A DNA stretch of 33,764 nucleotides from positions 1 through 33,764 of the forward strand of contig NZ_PPXY01000025.1 in NCBI RefSeq assembly GCF_021655115.1, read 5' to 3'. Every line of letters starts with the position of its first letter. Within the stretch, counting starts at the first letter, position 1. A program made the translations under genes and the position numbers. Positions 8,280 to 17,906 of the stretch are shown piece by piece. The notes under the pieces are model-generated. The model ran no database searches and was not told the DNA's origin. It was given only the letters and a program-made list of their open reading frames with translations. The DNA comes from Clostridium sp. Cult3. GTDB taxonomy: Bacteria; Bacillota; Clostridia; Tissierellales; Tepidimicrobiaceae.

Positions 8280-8960
8280 TTGAATTTCAGTTTTTTAAAA
8301 GATTATTATATGTTCTTTTTAGAAGGTGCTAAGATAACCATAGTGTTGTCTATAATTACAATAATATTTGGTGTAATATTTGGGATACTATTTGCTTTAA
8401 TGAGAATATCTCACAACCCTATATTAAAATCTATAGCAGCAGCCTATATTGAATTTATAAGGGGCACACCGGTAATGGTTCAGTTGTTCATAGTCTACTA
8501 TGGACTATCTGAAATAGGGATAGATTTTCCCGATATATATGTATTGGGTAGCAATTTTTCCGACTTAATGTCAGGAGCCATAGCATTATCCATAAATAGT
8601 TCCGCCTATGTAGCAGAAATAATCAGGGCAGGGATTCAGGCGGTAGATAAGGGGCAGATGGAAGCTGCTAGATCCTTGGGATTGAATTATTCCATGTCTA
8701 TGAAAAGTATCATTCTACCTCAAGCCATAAAAAATATACTCCCTGCTCTAGGCAATGAGTTTATTGCTATTATTAAGGAATCTTCCATAGTTTCAATAAT
8801 TGGAATACATGAGTTGATGTACAATACAGAAACAGTAAGGGGCAATACTTTTATACCTTTCGAACCCTTATTAGTTACAGCAGCTATATACTTTATCATC
8901 ACCTTTACCCTATCTACAATTGTAAGGGCTTTTGAAAGGAGATTGAAAACTAGTGATTAA
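8280..8960 (+). CDS. Polar amino-acid ABC transporter, permease (HisM/GlnP family)
   Basis: A 226-residue integral membrane protein with about five transmembrane helices. It has the HisM-family TM1 region ([20 protein letters not shown]), the family-typical [12 protein letters not shown], and the EAA coupling loop [20 protein letters not shown] that docks on the ATPase. The start is TTG at 8280, supported by AAGGAGG 7 bases upstream; the next in-frame ATG would cut into the N-terminus. It lies 44 bases after the binding-protein gene and overlaps the ATPase gene by 8 bases, so it is co-translated with its partner. Probably works as a homodimer because only one permease gene is present. Confidence 0.93.
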   Translation: MNFSFLKDYYMFFLEGAKITIVLSIITIIFGVIFGILFALMRISHNPILKSIAAAYIEFIRGTPVMVQLFIVYYGLSEIGIDFPDIYVLGSNFSDLMSGAIALSINSSAYVAEIIRAGIQAVDKGQMEAARSLGLNYSMSMKSIILPQAIKNILPALGNEFIAIIKESSIVSIIGIHELMYNTETVRGNTFIPFEPLLVTAAIYFIITFTLSTIVRAFERRLKTSD

Positions 8961-9678
8961 GGTAATTGATTTGCATAAAAGATTTAAAAATCTACATGTA
9001 TTAAAGGGAATAAACTTAAATGTCCATAAAGGAGAAGTTGTAGTAATCATAGGCCCTAGCGGTTCAGGAAAGAGCACTGTGTTAAGATGTTTAAACAAGT
9101 TAGAAGAAGCCGATAGTGGTGAAATATTATTTAAAGGTACTTCAGTCACCCAGTGTAAAGATGATATAAACGAGATACGACAAAATATGGGGATGGTTTT
9201 CCAAAACTTCAACTTATTTCCCCATATGACGGTTTTGGAGAATATCATCTTTGCCCCCACTAAGCTAAATAAAATGGATAAAAATGAAGCTGAGAATATG
9301 GGACTAAATCTTCTTGAAAGGGTAGGCCTAAAGGATAAAGCCTCATCTTTCCCAAATCAACTATCAGGTGGACAAAAGCAAAGAGTTGCCATAGCTAGAG
9401 CCTTGGCCATGTCCCCAGATTTAATGCTATTTGATGAACCTACCTCTGCACTAGATCCAGAAATGGTAGGAGAAGTACTAGAGGTAATGAAACAACTAGC
9501 CAAAGAAGGCATGACCATGGTCATAGTAACCCATGAGATGAATTTTGCCAAAGAAGTAGCTGATAGGGTTGTATTTATGGATGATGGCATCATATTAGAA
9601 GAAGGTAGGCCAGAAGATATATTTACAAATCCAAAAAATCAAAGAACTCAGGATTTCTTGAGAAGAGTTGTCAATTAG
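8953..9678 (+). CDS. Polar amino-acid ABC transporter, ATPase (GlnQ/HisP family)
   Basis: A 241-residue ATPase that energises amino-acid import. Walker [11 protein letters not shown]-loop [13 protein letters not shown], signature LSGGQKQR, Walker [15 protein letters not shown] and H-loop VTHEM are all present, so it should be active. The C-terminal [20 protein letters not shown] is typical of the polar amino-acid subfamily. The start is GTG at 8953, overlapping the permease stop by 8 bases; AAAGGAG lies within the end of the permease gene. Last gene of the operon, followed directly by a strong hairpin. Confidence 0.95.
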   Translation: MIKVIDLHKRFKNLHVLKGINLNVHKGEVVVIIGPSGSGKSTVLRCLNKLEEADSGEILFKGTSVTQCKDDINEIRQNMGMVFQNFNLFPHMTVLENIIFAPTKLNKMDKNEAENMGLNLLERVGLKDKASSFPNQLSGGQKQRVAIARALAMSPDLMLFDEPTSALDPEMVGEVLEVMKQLAKEGMTMVIVTHEMNFAKEVADRVVFMDDGIILEEGRPEDIFTNPKNQRTQDFLRRVVN

Positions 9679-9710
9679 TGGGAGGGGGAGAGCTCTCCCC
9701 GTGTCCCACT
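9677..9710. terminator. Terminator between the importer operon and the convergent amidohydrolase operon
   Basis: Outer arms AGTGGGA/TCCCACT (9677-9683 and 9704-9710) enclose a perfect 16-base GC-rich palindrome (9685-9700). The plus-strand tail is T-rich (ATTTGTTTCT). The hairpin overlaps the stop codons of both convergent operons, so it likely shields each from the other. Confidence 0.75.
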
Positions 9711-10854
9711 ATTTGTTTCTATCATAGACTACTTGTCCATCTATTATGGTATACTGAACAGTAGCGTTAGTATCCAATGCAGGTGTTCCATCAAATATAA
9801 CTAAGTCTGCATCCTTCCCTCTTTCTATTGACCCTACTCTGTCATCAATACCTAATATCTTAGCTGGATTTATAGTGAGCATATTGATTACTCTTTCAAT
9901 ATCTCCACCAAATCTCACAACCTCCCCAGCTTGGATAATAATAACATCAGGTTTTAGTATAGGCCCATCTGTCATTATTGCACAAGTAACACCTTTTCTA
10001 TCTAATTCTATAAGGCTAAATATGTCGATTTTACCACACTCTCCAGGAAGCAACAATACTCCTATAGGTCCATATATAACTCCCTTACAATTTTTAGAAC
10101 CTATGATGTCATCATAAAAATCACTAGCTCCCCAAGCATGATCCAATGTAAAATCTATATCAAATTCCTCAGCGATTCTAATAGTAGTCAACATATCAAA
10201 TTGTTCACAGTGGACTTTTAAAGGTATTTCTTTTCTAAGAACTTTGCATACATTCTCCAAGCCCATATCAAAAGGTATATCTTCATTAGCTTCTTTCTTT
10301 TTCATATATTCTTTTGCCTTTATCAATGTATCTCTCAATACATTAGCAATCCCCATCCTTGTCATGGGCATTTCATTTCTTTTACCATAAACCCCCTTAG
10401 GATTACCTCCAAGAGCTGCTTTCAAAGCTACAGGATTTTTTATACACATATCTTCTATATTATCTCCATAGGATTTTACGGCACATACCATCCCACCTAC
10501 TACATTTCCACTTCCTGGAGCAATTGCAGAAGTAGTGATCCCTCCTTTAATTGCCCTTTCAAACATAGGAGATTTAGTATCTATTGAATATATGGATTCT
10601 ACCTCTGGTGTAGCATTTTTAGTCATTTCATTTAAATCCTGTTCTTCCATATCTGCTCCAAAACCGCTTATATGACTATGAGCATCTACTATTCCAGGAA
10701 TTACAACTAATCCTTCCCCGTCTATTATCTCTCCTTCAGGTAATTCTAGGGTTTCGCCTACATCTACTATCTTCCCATTTTCAATCAATATATGCCCTTT
10801 TTGTATTACCCTATTAGCTGAAGTAAATATTTTAGCATCCTTAATTACCAGCAT
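9709..10854 (-). CDS. Metal-dependent amidohydrolase, imidazolonepropionase-like, active-site ligands intact
   Basis: A 381-residue cytoplasmic hydrolase of the amidohydrolase (TIM-barrel) superfamily. Expected metal ligands are all visible: HxH at His59/His61 (IVDAHSHIS), His215 (KVHCEQFD), His239 (LDHAWG) and Asp296 (MTDGP). The start and end strands form the small beta domain, with the typical ending VGSIERGKDADLVIFDG. It is the last gene of the peptide-import operon and overlaps the upstream paralogue by 10 bases, with GGAGGG placed for coupled translation. Characterised imidazolonepropionase-like enzymes include Xaa-Pro and Xaa-Arg/Lys dipeptidases, so a dipeptidase acting on imported peptides is the leading guess; hydrolysis of a cyclic or N-acyl peptide is an alternative. 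Confidence 0.9.
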   Translation of the reverse strand: MLVIKDAKIFTSANRVIQKGHILIENGKIVDVGETLELPEGEIIDGEGLVVIPGIVDAHSHISGFGADMEEQDLNEMTKNATPEVESIYSIDTKSPMFERAIKGGITTSAIAPGSGNVVGGMVCAVKSYGDNIEDMCIKNPVALKAALGGNPKGVYGKRNEMPMTRMGIANVLRDTLIKAKEYMKKKEANEDIPFDMGLENVCKVLRKEIPLKVHCEQFDMLTTIRIAEEFDIDFTLDHAWGASDFYDDIIGSKNCKGVIYGPIGVLLLPGECGKIDIFSLIELDRKGVTCAIMTDGPILKPDVIIIQAGEVVRFGGDIERVINMLTINPAKILGIDDRVGSIERGKDADLVIFDGTPALDTNATVQYTIIDGQVVYDRNK

Positions 10855-11996
10855 GAGTCAACCCTCCTAGCGTTTAGGATGTTTTCTCCATTGATAAAAG
10901 TAGCTTCTACTTTAGCAGCATAGGTTTTAATTGGATTATCACTCCATATTACTATGTCTGCATCTTTTCCTATTTCTATAGAACCTACTCTACTATCTAC
11001 TCCAAGGATCTTAGCTGGAATAGAAGTAATCATCTTTAAAACATCCTCACTATCGATACCATTCTTATAGCATAGTATAGCATTCCATAGTAAAGATTCT
11101 TTTCCCGAAGACATATTATCTCCCCCTGAACTAATGGCAATATCTATTCCTTCATCTATTAACTTTTGAATGCTTTCAAAATCTACATTGTCATTTGCAG
11201 CAGCCATACCATTAGCCAAATCTCCTAGGATTATACTATATTCATTGGACATAATGCTTCCCGTATTGTCTCCAATACCAAATGCACCAGTAAATACAAT
11301 TTTCACGGGGAAACCCCTCAATGCCAATTCAATAGCATCCATTTCCGCCTTAGTATTGCAATTAACAAACAAGGGGACGTGGCCATTGATTATATCTTGT
11401 AATGCCTCAGATTTAGAATCATAATCCTTGTCCTTTTTTTCCCCATATTCTATAGCATTAATCAAGGCCTGTTCTAATAGTGCAATAGCTCCCATTTTAG
11501 TCATTGGAGATATATTTCTCTTACCATATAAATTTTTAGGTGCCTTTGATATCGAACTCATCATGGCAACTCTTTCCTTAACCAACATTTCATAAGGATG
11601 TTTTCCATAGGTTTTGAATACTGCTGCATATCCTCCTAGAACATTTGAAGTAGAAGGAACTATTCCTGCACTGGTTATTCCATATTCAAAAACCCTTTGA
11701 AACATCATACTATCTTGATCAAAAGAATAAACCACATTCATCTCTGGATTAACAGGATCTGAATGCTCACCTAAATCGTCATCTCCCCAACCTGGCCCTA
11801 CACAGCCCCATACATTAAGGGATTCGATAAAGCCTGGAAAAACTACTTTCCCTTTAGCATCAAATATTTCCGTATCTTCAGAAACTACTATGTCCTGACC
11901 AATATCTTTAATAGTACTACCTTCCATTAGTATATCTGTATCTTCTAATATATTTCCTTTACCATCATAGACCTTTCCACCTCTAATAAGAGTCAT
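10845..11996 (-). CDS. Amidohydrolase paralogue lacking all metal ligands (probable pseudoenzyme subunit)
   Basis: A 383-residue paralogue of the following gene, alignable over its whole length, for example LYGKRNISPMTKMG against VYGKRNEMPMTRMG. Every metal-ligand position is changed: HxH becomes Leu60/Val62 (FIESLNVWG), the strand-5 His becomes Asn212 (FVNCNTKAE), the strand-6 His becomes Gly237 (FTGAFG), and the strand-8 Asp becomes Gly291 (ISSGGDN). The frame is full length with normal codon use and good structural motifs (VGSIEIGKDADIVIW), so it looks conserved as protein, not decaying. It overlaps the active paralogue by 10 bases, implying stoichiometric synthesis. A regulatory or scaffold partner in a heteromer is inferred. 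AGGAGGT precedes the ATG. Confidence 0.88.
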   Translation of the reverse strand: MTLIRGGKVYDGKGNILEDTDILMEGSTIKDIGQDIVVSEDTEIFDAKGKVVFPGFIESLNVWGCVGPGWGDDDLGEHSDPVNPEMNVVYSFDQDSMMFQRVFEYGITSAGIVPSTSNVLGGYAAVFKTYGKHPYEMLVKERVAMMSSISKAPKNLYGKRNISPMTKMGAIALLEQALINAIEYGEKKDKDYDSKSEALQDIINGHVPLFVNCNTKAEMDAIELALRGFPVKIVFTGAFGIGDNTGSIMSNEYSIILGDLANGMAAANDNVDFESIQKLIDEGIDIAISSGGDNMSSGKESLLWNAILCYKNGIDSEDVLKMITSIPAKILGVDSRVGSIEIGKDADIVIWSDNPIKTYAAKVEATFINGENILNARRVDSCW

Positions 11997-12007
11997 AAGA
12001 TTACCTC

Positions 12008-13396
12008 CTAGTTCCTATTCAAATAATCAGCCATAATCAAACCGCATTCTAATTGGATGCTTATAAGTTTTTTTATAGGTACTACTTCGTAATCGATCTT
12101 TTCTTCTAAAACTTCACTTAATCCCTTTAATCTTTCTAATGAAACATTATAAGCTTTTTCTAATGCTTCCCTCTTTTCAAGATTGTTCTCTTTATTTGCC
12201 TCCATTTTTTCTAATTCCATTTCATTAGCTCTTACCAATAAACCTAAAGATAACATCTTATAGAATTTAGACACTAATAAATTGTCAAATTTCTCTGCAA
12301 CTGTAGCTTTTTTTGCAAAATCTGGATTTTCTTCTATCATCTTTTTAGTAGCTTCGTTGCTATCATCCAAATCAGTAAAAGCTTCTAATGCTAATCTAAA
12401 AGGATTTTTTTCAGCCATATATTGTTTTGTTTCATTTAGTGTACTTCTAATAAAAGCATCTGCTTCTTCGCTAAATTCCAAGCTTTTTAAAACTGCATCT
12501 TTTCTAGTAATATCTGATGGTGATAGATCAGCTATCCTTTTATCATAAAAATATGGTAATTCAGTCACAAGGGTAAAAGCATCACAAACTTCTCTTCCAT
12601 AGTCAGCACTACATGTTCCAACTTTTATAACTTTTCCTGGATCTTCAACCCCATACTTTTCTAAATAATCGTAATTTTGTTGAATCCCCACATCTTGATA
12701 AATAGCATCATCATAAGCCACACAATAAGGTGCTTCAGGTTCTCCAAGGTTAAGGGGTATACCTTGTTTCCTAGCAGCATTTCTTAAATCTTCATAAATT
12801 TCCTTAGTTTCCCTAGATATATACCAATACACCCCGCCAAAACCAGCATTGTGCAGTGAATAGATAAACTTTGGCTTAATCTCATCTATTAAATCCATCA
12901 TGGCCTTAGTTTCAGGTATGGTATCGTGAAAGTGTAGTTTTTTGTAATCTATTGGAAAGGTCCAATCTACTTGTTGATGACCTGCAGGTCTAAAGAAATT
13001 TCTAGCATAATTATATAAAGTAAAAGGCCCTTTAAACCAATTTTCATTTAACCTAGTGCCATCTGCATCCCAAGCTTTAATTATATACCAGGTATAATCT
13101 AGTTCTTTTCTCAATTCCTCATTTTCAGCAAGTTCCCTTGAAAAATATTCTAACATCATTGCACCTATAGGTTCATTAGGATGAGGGCAACCACACATAA
13201 GTGCATTATTTGAGCCATTGCCAATTTTTAGGCAATATAGAGGATGATTATCCCTTGTTCTTCCCATTTCAAATAATTCTACTGAATCAGGGAATTCCTC
13301 AGCTAATTTTTTGCTACTAGCATCCATTTCCTCTACAGTCAAAAACTCCTTATAATCAGGTATATTCTTTATTACTTCTTCAAACACTTTCTTCAT
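12008..13396 (-). CDS. M14-like zinc carboxypeptidase, cytoplasmic
   Basis: A 462-residue protein with the M14 metallocarboxypeptidase pattern: HPNE (His72, Glu75) for zinc, His182 in YSLHNAGFGG as third ligand, and Glu279 in VTELPYF as likely catalytic base. The N-terminal 70 residues and the roughly 170-residue C-terminal helical extension (EKMEANKENNLEKREALEKA region) go beyond the minimal domain. No signal peptide, so it acts on peptides after import. It sits 11 bases upstream of the inactive amidohydrolase gene and 71 bases after the binding-protein gene, separated by a stem-loop. AAAGGAGG precedes the ATG. Exact specificity (free C-terminus, gamma-glutamyl, succinyl or other amide) is unknown. 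Confidence 0.85.
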   Translation of the reverse strand: MKKVFEEVIKNIPDYKEFLTVEEMDASSKKLAEEFPDSVELFEMGRTRDNHPLYCLKIGNGSNNALMCGCPHPNEPIGAMMLEYFSRELAENEELRKELDYTWYIIKAWDADGTRLNENWFKGPFTLYNYARNFFRPAGHQQVDWTFPIDYKKLHFHDTIPETKAMMDLIDEIKPKFIYSLHNAGFGGVYWYISRETKEIYEDLRNAARKQGIPLNLGEPEAPYCVAYDDAIYQDVGIQQNYDYLEKYGVEDPGKVIKVGTCSADYGREVCDAFTLVTELPYFYDKRIADLSPSDITRKDAVLKSLEFSEEADAFIRSTLNETKQYMAEKNPFRLALEAFTDLDDSNEATKKMIEENPDFAKKATVAEKFDNLLVSKFYKMLSLGLLVRANEMELEKMEANKENNLEKREALEKAYNVSLERLKGLSEVLEEKIDYEVVPIKKLISIQLECGLIMADYLNRN

Positions 13397-13418
13397 TGCT
13401 ACTCCTCCTTTAAAATTT

Positions 13419-13452
13419 AGCTAATCACATATTCTAGAATATGTGATTAGCT
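13419..13452 (-). other. Perfect inverted repeat after the peptide-binding-protein gene
   Basis: A perfect 34-base palindrome (17-bp arms centred at 13435/13436) in the gap between the peptide-binding-protein stop and the M14 gene. There is no strong T run on the minus side, so it is more likely an mRNA 3'-end stabiliser or partial terminator, raising binding-protein output relative to the downstream hydrolases, than a full terminator. A DNA-binding site is the alternative. Confidence 0.6.
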
Positions 13453-13467
13453 ATATAATTTAATAAA

Positions 13468-15054
13468 CTATTTTATATCGGTAAATGTATATTCTGACCA
13501 ACCCCATTTACCTTCTCCATCTATTGGTAAATTGATAAATCTATCATTGTTTGCATCATAGCCAGCATATGCAACTATTGGTATATATGGTAGTTCTTCA
13601 GCTAATATTGCTTGAGCCTTTTTATAGTACTTAGCTCTTTCATCTTGGTTTCCAGTAGCAGCACCTTTTTCTAGCAACTCATCAAATTCCTTATTGCTAT
13701 AGTCTCCATAATTACTATATTCACCTGTACCTAATCGTTTTTGAAGTGCAGCTGGGTCTGGTCCCATAAAACCACCTTGTAATTCAAGCATAAAATCCCT
13801 TTGAATATCTACTTTTTCAGACCAAGCATTGAATTCATGAACTTGTACTATTAATTCTATACCAGCTTGTGCCAAAGTAGCTTCCATCAACTTAGCGGCA
13901 TCTGGATAGCCCCCATCTTCAAATACATCTATGGTAAGCCCTCTTATATAATATCCATCTGCATCCTTTGTATATCCTGCCTCTTCTAATATATTAATAG
14001 CTTCTTCAATATTAAATTTAGGAGCTGTTTGTTCGCTATTAGAAACCCATTCTATTAAAGAAGGATACATATTATATTCTGGCTTTTGTATTCCATCAAA
14101 GATCTTTTGGGATATTTCTTCTCTATCGATAGCAGTAGCAATAGCTCTTCTTACATTTACATCTTGTAATATTTCTTCATTTAAATTAAATATAATTCTC
14201 ATTGGAGAAGGATATTCATTTAATGCAAGCCTAATATTCTCATTAGCTTCTAATTCTTTAACATTAGCTGCAGGAACGGAGTCTAACACATCAATATCTC
14301 CATTAAGCAATGCCTCAACTGCAGTTGCATCGTCAGGAATTATAGAGAATATTATCTTGTCCAATTTCGGTGCTCCTTCATGATAGTCTGGATTAGCAAC
14401 TAAAGTGATACTTTCCCCTTGTTTGAAATCTTCAAACTTAAATGGTCCGGAACCTATAGGTTCTTTTGAAGCTGGATTGTCTTCCCAAGATTGTCCATTG
14501 TTAAATATATGCTCTGGTAAAATGAAAGTTCCATACCAGCCTAAGTCAGCAATAAAAGAAACATCTGGTCTATTCATATTAAACACTACAGTATACTCAT
14601 CTGGTGTCTCAATTGAATCTACAATTGCTAATCTGGAACTCATATAATAACTTTCATTTTCCTTTATCGTATCGAAAGTATATTTTACATCCTTACTAGT
14701 TACCTTTTCTCCATCATGCCATTTTGCATCATCTCTTAAGTTGAAGGTAATAGTCTTACCATCTTCGCTTACATCCCAATCTGTAGCTAAATCAGGAATA
14801 ATTTGCTTACTTGCATCCAATTTAACCAACCTATTGAAAATATTCTGTACAATAGGATAAGCATAATCATCTGGTATGGTATCTGGATTAAAAGTCATTG
14901 GATCTCCAGTAGCTCTCACTATCATTACTTTATCTCCTTCAGATTTACCACCTTTTCCATCTTCAGATGGAGCATTGTCTCCATTACCACATCCTGCTAA
15001 TAAAGAGGCAATTAAAACAATTATTAAACTCATACAAAGTAACTTTCTTTTCAT
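13468..15054 (-). CDS. Peptide ABC transporter, substrate-binding lipoprotein (SBP family 5, Dpp/Opp type)
   Basis: A 528-residue lipoprotein with lipobox LLAGC (Cys22) after a hydrophobic signal peptide. Family-5 landmarks: LATDWDVSEDGKTITFNLRD, AKWHDGEKVTSKDVKYTF (SBP_bac_5 signature region), IGSGPFKF, NVRRAIATAIDREEI and a C-terminal YYKKAQAILAEELPYIPI. It binds oligopeptides, dipeptides or related amides outside the cell and delivers them to the permeases encoded upstream. Fifth gene of the operon, 19 bases after the second ATPase gene, with a TAGGAGGG ribosome binding site. A perfect palindrome directly follows it. Confidence 0.94.
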   Translation of the reverse strand: MKRKLLCMSLIIVLIASLLAGCGNGDNAPSEDGKGGKSEGDKVMIVRATGDPMTFNPDTIPDDYAYPIVQNIFNRLVKLDASKQIIPDLATDWDVSEDGKTITFNLRDDAKWHDGEKVTSKDVKYTFDTIKENESYYMSSRLAIVDSIETPDEYTVVFNMNRPDVSFIADLGWYGTFILPEHIFNNGQSWEDNPASKEPIGSGPFKFEDFKQGESITLVANPDYHEGAPKLDKIIFSIIPDDATAVEALLNGDIDVLDSVPAANVKELEANENIRLALNEYPSPMRIIFNLNEEILQDVNVRRAIATAIDREEISQKIFDGIQKPEYNMYPSLIEWVSNSEQTAPKFNIEEAINILEEAGYTKDADGYYIRGLTIDVFEDGGYPDAAKLMEATLAQAGIELIVQVHEFNAWSEKVDIQRDFMLELQGGFMGPDPAALQKRLGTGEYSNYGDYSNKEFDELLEKGAATGNQDERAKYYKKAQAILAEELPYIPIVAYAGYDANNDRFINLPIDGEGKWGWSEYTFTDIK

Positions 15055-15073
15055 TTTTTACCCTCCTATCAAA

Positions 15074-16063
15074 TTATTTTATCCTATCACAAACTACTAA
15101 ATGACCTTCTCCAACATCCTGAGTAGTAGGATATTTGCTGAAACATTCTTCTGTCCTTCTAGGGCATCTTGGAGCAAAATAGCATCCAGGTCCTGGATTA
15201 ATAGGTGTAGGGGGTTCCCCTTCAATACTTATTTTTTCCATTACCTCCTCTGGATCTATGGAAGCACAGTTTGAAATTAATGCTTGAGTATATGGATGCT
15301 TTGGGTTATTAATTATCTCATCACTATCCCCATACTCTACAACCCTACCTAAATACATAACAGCTACCTGGTCAGAAATATACCTAGTTAATGCTATATC
15401 ATGACTAATAAATATTATAGCTGCATCTTTTTCTCTACTTAATTGTAAAAGCATATTGATAATATCTGATCGTACAGATACATCTAACATAGATACAGGT
15501 TCATCTGCTATTATGAATTTAGGATCTACTGACATAGCTCTTAATATAGATATACGTTGCAATTGTCCACCTGATAGCTCATGAGGGTATCTTTTCATAA
15601 TATCCTCTGCAGGATGAAGCCCCCCAAACTCCAATGCTTCTAAACAAATCTTCCTCCTCTCTTCAACTGATTTACCTATGGAATGGATGTTTAAAGGCCT
15701 AGTTAATATCTGCTCTATAGTATCCCTTGGTGTAAAGGAATCGTAGGGATTTTGAAATATTATTTGTACCAATCTTCTAAAACTCTTAGCATCTTCCTTA
15801 ATGAGTTCAGCAGCAGACACATTATCTATAAACACATCTCCATCTGTAGGTTCTTCTAATCTAACCAAAATTCTACCTAAGGTAGATTTCCCACATCCTG
15901 ATTCACCAATGACCCCTAAGATCTCACCTTTCCCTAATTCCAAAGAAACACCATCAACAGCCTTTACCCATTGTTTCTCTTTTTTGTTCGATTTAAATCC
16001 AGATTTTACAGGATACCATTTAGATACATTGTCTATTTTTATATAGGGATTGTTTTTAGTCAT
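15074..16063 (-). CDS. Peptide ABC transporter, ATPase 2 (DppF/OppF type)
   Basis: A 329-residue ATPase. Walker A GESGCGKST, signature LSGGQLQR, Walker B FIIADEPVSMLDVS and H-loop ISHD are intact. The C-terminal oligopeptide-transporter extension has cysteines in CYFAPRCPRRTEECF plus VVCDR, the arrangement that binds a 4Fe-4S cluster in related DppD/OppD/F proteins. The gene begins on the base after the stop of ATPase 1, so the two are translationally coupled and should form the nucleotide-binding heterodimer. The ribosome binding site (AGGTGG) lies inside the end of the upstream gene. Confidence 0.95.
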   Translation of the reverse strand: MTKNNPYIKIDNVSKWYPVKSGFKSNKKEKQWVKAVDGVSLELGKGEILGVIGESGCGKSTLGRILVRLEEPTDGDVFIDNVSAAELIKEDAKSFRRLVQIIFQNPYDSFTPRDTIEQILTRPLNIHSIGKSVEERRKICLEALEFGGLHPAEDIMKRYPHELSGGQLQRISILRAMSVDPKFIIADEPVSMLDVSVRSDIINMLLQLSREKDAAIIFISHDIALTRYISDQVAVMYLGRVVEYGDSDEIINNPKHPYTQALISNCASIDPEEVMEKISIEGEPPTPINPGPGCYFAPRCPRRTEECFSKYPTTQDVGEGHLVVCDRIK

Positions 16064-17032
16064 TTATTTTCCACCTCCATATAGGTGACAACTTATAGTT
16101 CGTCCATCTTCTATATTGATATTATTTGGTTTCTTCTTATGGCATATATCAGTAGCATGAGAACATCTTGGTGCAAAAACACATCCTTCAATCCTCTTAG
16201 ATAAATCCGGTAAAAAACCAGGTATTGCTTCTAGTTTTTCTCTCTCTCCTCTAAGTGATGGAAAAGATGCTAACAACCCTTTTGTATAGGGGTGAAATGG
16301 AGTCTTCAGTACATCTTTTACATATCCCATTTCCATCAGCTCTCCTGCATACATTATTGCTACCTTATTACAGGATGTTGCTACTACAGACATATCATGA
16401 GTGATCATAATCCTAGTCATATCCAGTTCTTTTTCCATTCTAGAAATCTCATCTAATATTTGCCCTTGAGTTACCACATCTAATGCAGTAGTAGATTCGT
16501 CCATTATCAAAAGTTTTGGATTGTGAATCAAACTTATTGCTATAGATACTCTCTGAAGCATACCTCCAGATAATTCATGAGGATACAAGTTGTACACCCG
16601 ATTTGATAGATTGACCAAATCCAATAGATAAGCAAATCTATCCATTATTTCTTCTCTAGTCGCCTTTGGCTTGTGTACACGGTAAATATCTTCAACCTGA
16701 GTTCCTATCCTATGAACAGGGGATAATGAATTCATGGATTTTTGGAATATTACTGCTAATTCCTTCCACCTAATCTTCTTCATCTCTTCTTTAGACAATT
16801 TAGTCAAATCTCTTCCTAAAAAATTAGCCATACCTGAAATTTCAACTCCATCTTCAGGTAAAAGTTTTAACACTCCCATGGCTAAAGTGGATTTACCAGA
16901 ACCAGATTCTCCTACAATACCTAAAGAATCCCCTTTATATATTTGAAAGCTAATATCTTTAACTGCATATACCTTCTTATGTTTATTCACATAAGTTACA
17001 TTGAAGTTTTTTAAATTTAAAATAGATTCCAT
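16064..17032 (-). CDS. Peptide ABC transporter, ATPase 1 (DppD/OppD type)
   Basis: A 322-residue ATPase partner of the previous entry. Walker A GESGSGKST, Q-loop AVIFQKSMNSLSPVHRIG, signature LSGGMLQR, Walker B LLIMDESTTALDV, and H-loop ITHDMSV. The Walker B acidic pair reads DES instead of the more common DEP; the catalytic Glu is kept. The C-terminal CVFAPRCSHATDICHKKKP plus ISCH gives the four cysteines of the family iron-sulfur motif. It lies 2 bases after the permease C gene in the same operon. Confidence 0.95.
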   Translation of the reverse strand: MESILNLKNFNVTYVNKHKKVYAVKDISFQIYKGDSLGIVGESGSGKSTLAMGVLKLLPEDGVEISGMANFLGRDLTKLSKEEMKKIRWKELAVIFQKSMNSLSPVHRIGTQVEDIYRVHKPKATREEIMDRFAYLLDLVNLSNRVYNLYPHELSGGMLQRVSIAISLIHNPKLLIMDESTTALDVVTQGQILDEISRMEKELDMTRIMITHDMSVVATSCNKVAIMYAGELMEMGYVKDVLKTPFHPYTKGLLASFPSLRGEREKLEAIPGFLPDLSKRIEGCVFAPRCSHATDICHKKKPNNINIEDGRTISCHLYGGGK

Positions 17033-17034
17033 AT

Positions 17035-17895
17035 TTATTCACCCCTCTGATTAATATGCTTAGGGTTAAGTGCATGATTCAATCCATCGCCTAGCAAATA
17101 AAATATAGTAACTGTAATGACTATAGCTAAACCTGCAAAAGTAGTTATCCACCATGCACTAGTAATATATGGTTTCCCTTCATATATCATATGTCCCCAA
17201 CTAATTGTATTAGGATCACCTAGCCCCAAAAAACTAAGACTTGCTTCTGTCAATATAGCATTGGACATTCCTACAGTAGTATTGGCTATAACAGGAAATA
17301 TCCCATTTGGAATAATATATTTAAATAATATTTGTCCCTTTGTCTCTCCCATAGCAGCTGCAGCCTTCACAAAAGTTCTTTCTCTTAATGACAAGGCTTG
17401 AGCTCTCATAAGCTTCGCATTAGATGGCCAAGTAGTAATCCCAATTACAATCATTACATTTGGTAGGCTGTTACCAAAAAGTGCAATTATAAGAAGAATT
17501 AAAAAGAAAGTAGGCAGCATCATAAATATATTTATTATTTCAGAAACGACTTGGTCTACTTTCCCACCAAAGAAACCTGCAGCTCCGCCAATTAAAATTC
17601 CTAATATCCCAGAAATTAAAGCAGAGATGATAGCTACCTTAAGGGAAGTCCTTGTCCCATATATGAGCATACTAAAAATATCTTGTCCCATTTTATTTGT
17701 TCCAATAATATGCCCATTTTCTCCCACTCCATTTAATATATCTGGCCCAAAATTATATGGATTTTCTGGTGCAATCCATGGCGCAAATATTACAATCAAT
17801 AGCAGTAAAACAATTCCACAAGTCCCCAATCTAAGCTGCCTGCTATTTAAAAAAGCATGCTTAGCTTTATTCAGAAAATTACTTAGATTTGTCAT
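17035..17895 (-). CDS. Peptide ABC transporter, permease 2 (DppC/OppC type)
   Basis: A 286-residue inner-membrane permease. It has an N-terminal cytoplasmic segment, then LGTCGIVLLLLIVIFAPW as TM1 and the family loop IIGTNKMGQDIFSMLIYGTR (the conserved GTD-x-x-G-x-D region, here GTNKMGQD). The coupling loop is AAAAMGETKGQILFKYIIPN and there are five further helices. It pairs with permease 1 to form the pore. It starts 11 bases after permease 1 and ends 2 bases before ATPase 1. Confidence 0.94.
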   Translation of the reverse strand: MTNLSNFLNKAKHAFLNSRQLRLGTCGIVLLLLIVIFAPWIAPENPYNFGPDILNGVGENGHIIGTNKMGQDIFSMLIYGTRTSLKVAIISALISGILGILIGGAAGFFGGKVDQVVSEIINIFMMLPTFFLILLIIALFGNSLPNVMIVIGITTWPSNAKLMRAQALSLRERTFVKAAAAMGETKGQILFKYIIPNGIFPVIANTTVGMSNAILTEASLSFLGLGDPNTISWGHMIYEGKPYITSAWWITTFAGLAIVITVTIFYLLGDGLNHALNPKHINQRGE

Positions 17896-17906
17896 GTTAG
17901 CCCTCC

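Noticed and set aside
9875-10117. Plus-strand frame opposite the active amidohydrolase gene
   Set aside because: Antisense shadow of a strongly supported gene; no ribosome binding site or family motif. The same holds for the other long antisense frames in the window.
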